64,000 bases of DNA from Aurantimonas sp. Leaf443 (lineage in GTDB: Bacteria > Pseudomonadota > Alphaproteobacteria > Rhizobiales > Rhizobiaceae), in NCBI RefSeq assembly GCF_001425575.1, contig NZ_LMRD01000001.1:126537-190536 (forward strand), written 5' to 3'. This document shows positions 63,930-64,000 of the stretch, piece after piece. The notes beneath the pieces are model-generated. The model saw nothing but the letters and a program-made list of their open reading frames with translations, did not search any database and was not told the origin of the DNA. The number at the start of each line of letters is the position of its first letter. Position 1 is the first letter of the stretch. Position numbers and translations under genes: made by a program.

Positions 63930-64000
63930 CGTCCGGACGCCGCCTCGCTTCACCGGCGTCCTCCGCCCATGGTCGCAGCGCGCCGGGCTTGATGGCGCCG

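Noticed and set aside
63930-64000. Final 71 bp after the cbb terminator as part of a gene
   Set aside because: Too short to support any coding call; no motif or start signal seen.

Overview
The window is chromosomal DNA of a very GC-rich alphaproteobacterium, most likely of the Hyphomicrobiales (Rhizobiales). Supporting evidence: the gene order lpxK - DUF2093 - mutL, a DctB/DctD-type two-component pair, a red-type (form IC) RuBisCO operon with cbbX, and strong GC bias in third codon positions. Autotrophy genes together with a full zeaxanthin-glucoside carotenoid set would fit the Aurantimonadaceae or a neighbouring family, but the genus is inference only. No rRNA, tRNA, CRISPR array, insertion sequence or prophage was seen. 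Gene density is about 0.75 per kb, and many genes overlap by 4 bp (ATGA, GTGA or TTGA), which indicates tightly coupled operons.

Layout. 1-2409: end of lpxK (+), then DUF2093 and mutL (-). 2471-13291 (-): glycogen operon pgi-glgP, glgC-glgA-pgm-glgX, without glgB. 13577-21819 (-): tamA-tamB outer-membrane assembly pair; TamB carries an exact 101-residue tandem repeat. 22375-26222 (+): coxS-coxL-coxM, a form II CO-dehydrogenase-like molybdenum hydroxylase. 26361-29584 (+): dctB-dctD-like sensor kinase and AAA+ response regulator. 29949-33138 (+): tctC-tctB-tctA tripartite tricarboxylate transporter. 33312-36482 (+): radical SAM DNA-repair protein and a DUF4130-UdgX fusion, with a Phd/YefM-like antitoxin on the opposite strand between them. 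36507-39095 (-): cyanide-insensitive bd-type quinol oxidase genes cioA-cioB plus a 53-residue DUF2474 subunit. 39358-42393 (+): glycerate kinase, lyxose isomerase and a secreted esterase. 42510-44042 (+): HerA-like ATPase. 44160-44741 (-): UPF0314. 44903-52547: carotenoid island crtX-Y-I-B (+), crtZ and crtE (-), fni (+). 52571-63864: cbbR (-) diverging from cbbF-P-T-K-A-L-S-X-E (+), closed by a clear intrinsic terminator.

How the genes fit together. The cbb operon fixes CO2 through the Calvin cycle. Hexose phosphates from it can be stored and mobilised by the glycogen operon. CoxSLM might supply reductant from CO or another small substrate, and CioAB would provide a cyanide- and CO-tolerant terminal oxidase. 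The Tct transporter and glycerate/lyxose genes serve mixed organic-acid and sugar use, and the carotenoids give photoprotection. The picture is a facultatively autotrophic, pigmented aerobe. The co-location is suggestive but does not prove coordinated physiology.

The least ordinary parts are the radical SAM/DUF4130-UdgX/antitoxin island, the TamB repeat array, the altered GAFTGA loop in the DctD-like regulator, the palindrome-rich tamA-coxS divergent region, and the isolated form II Cox genes.
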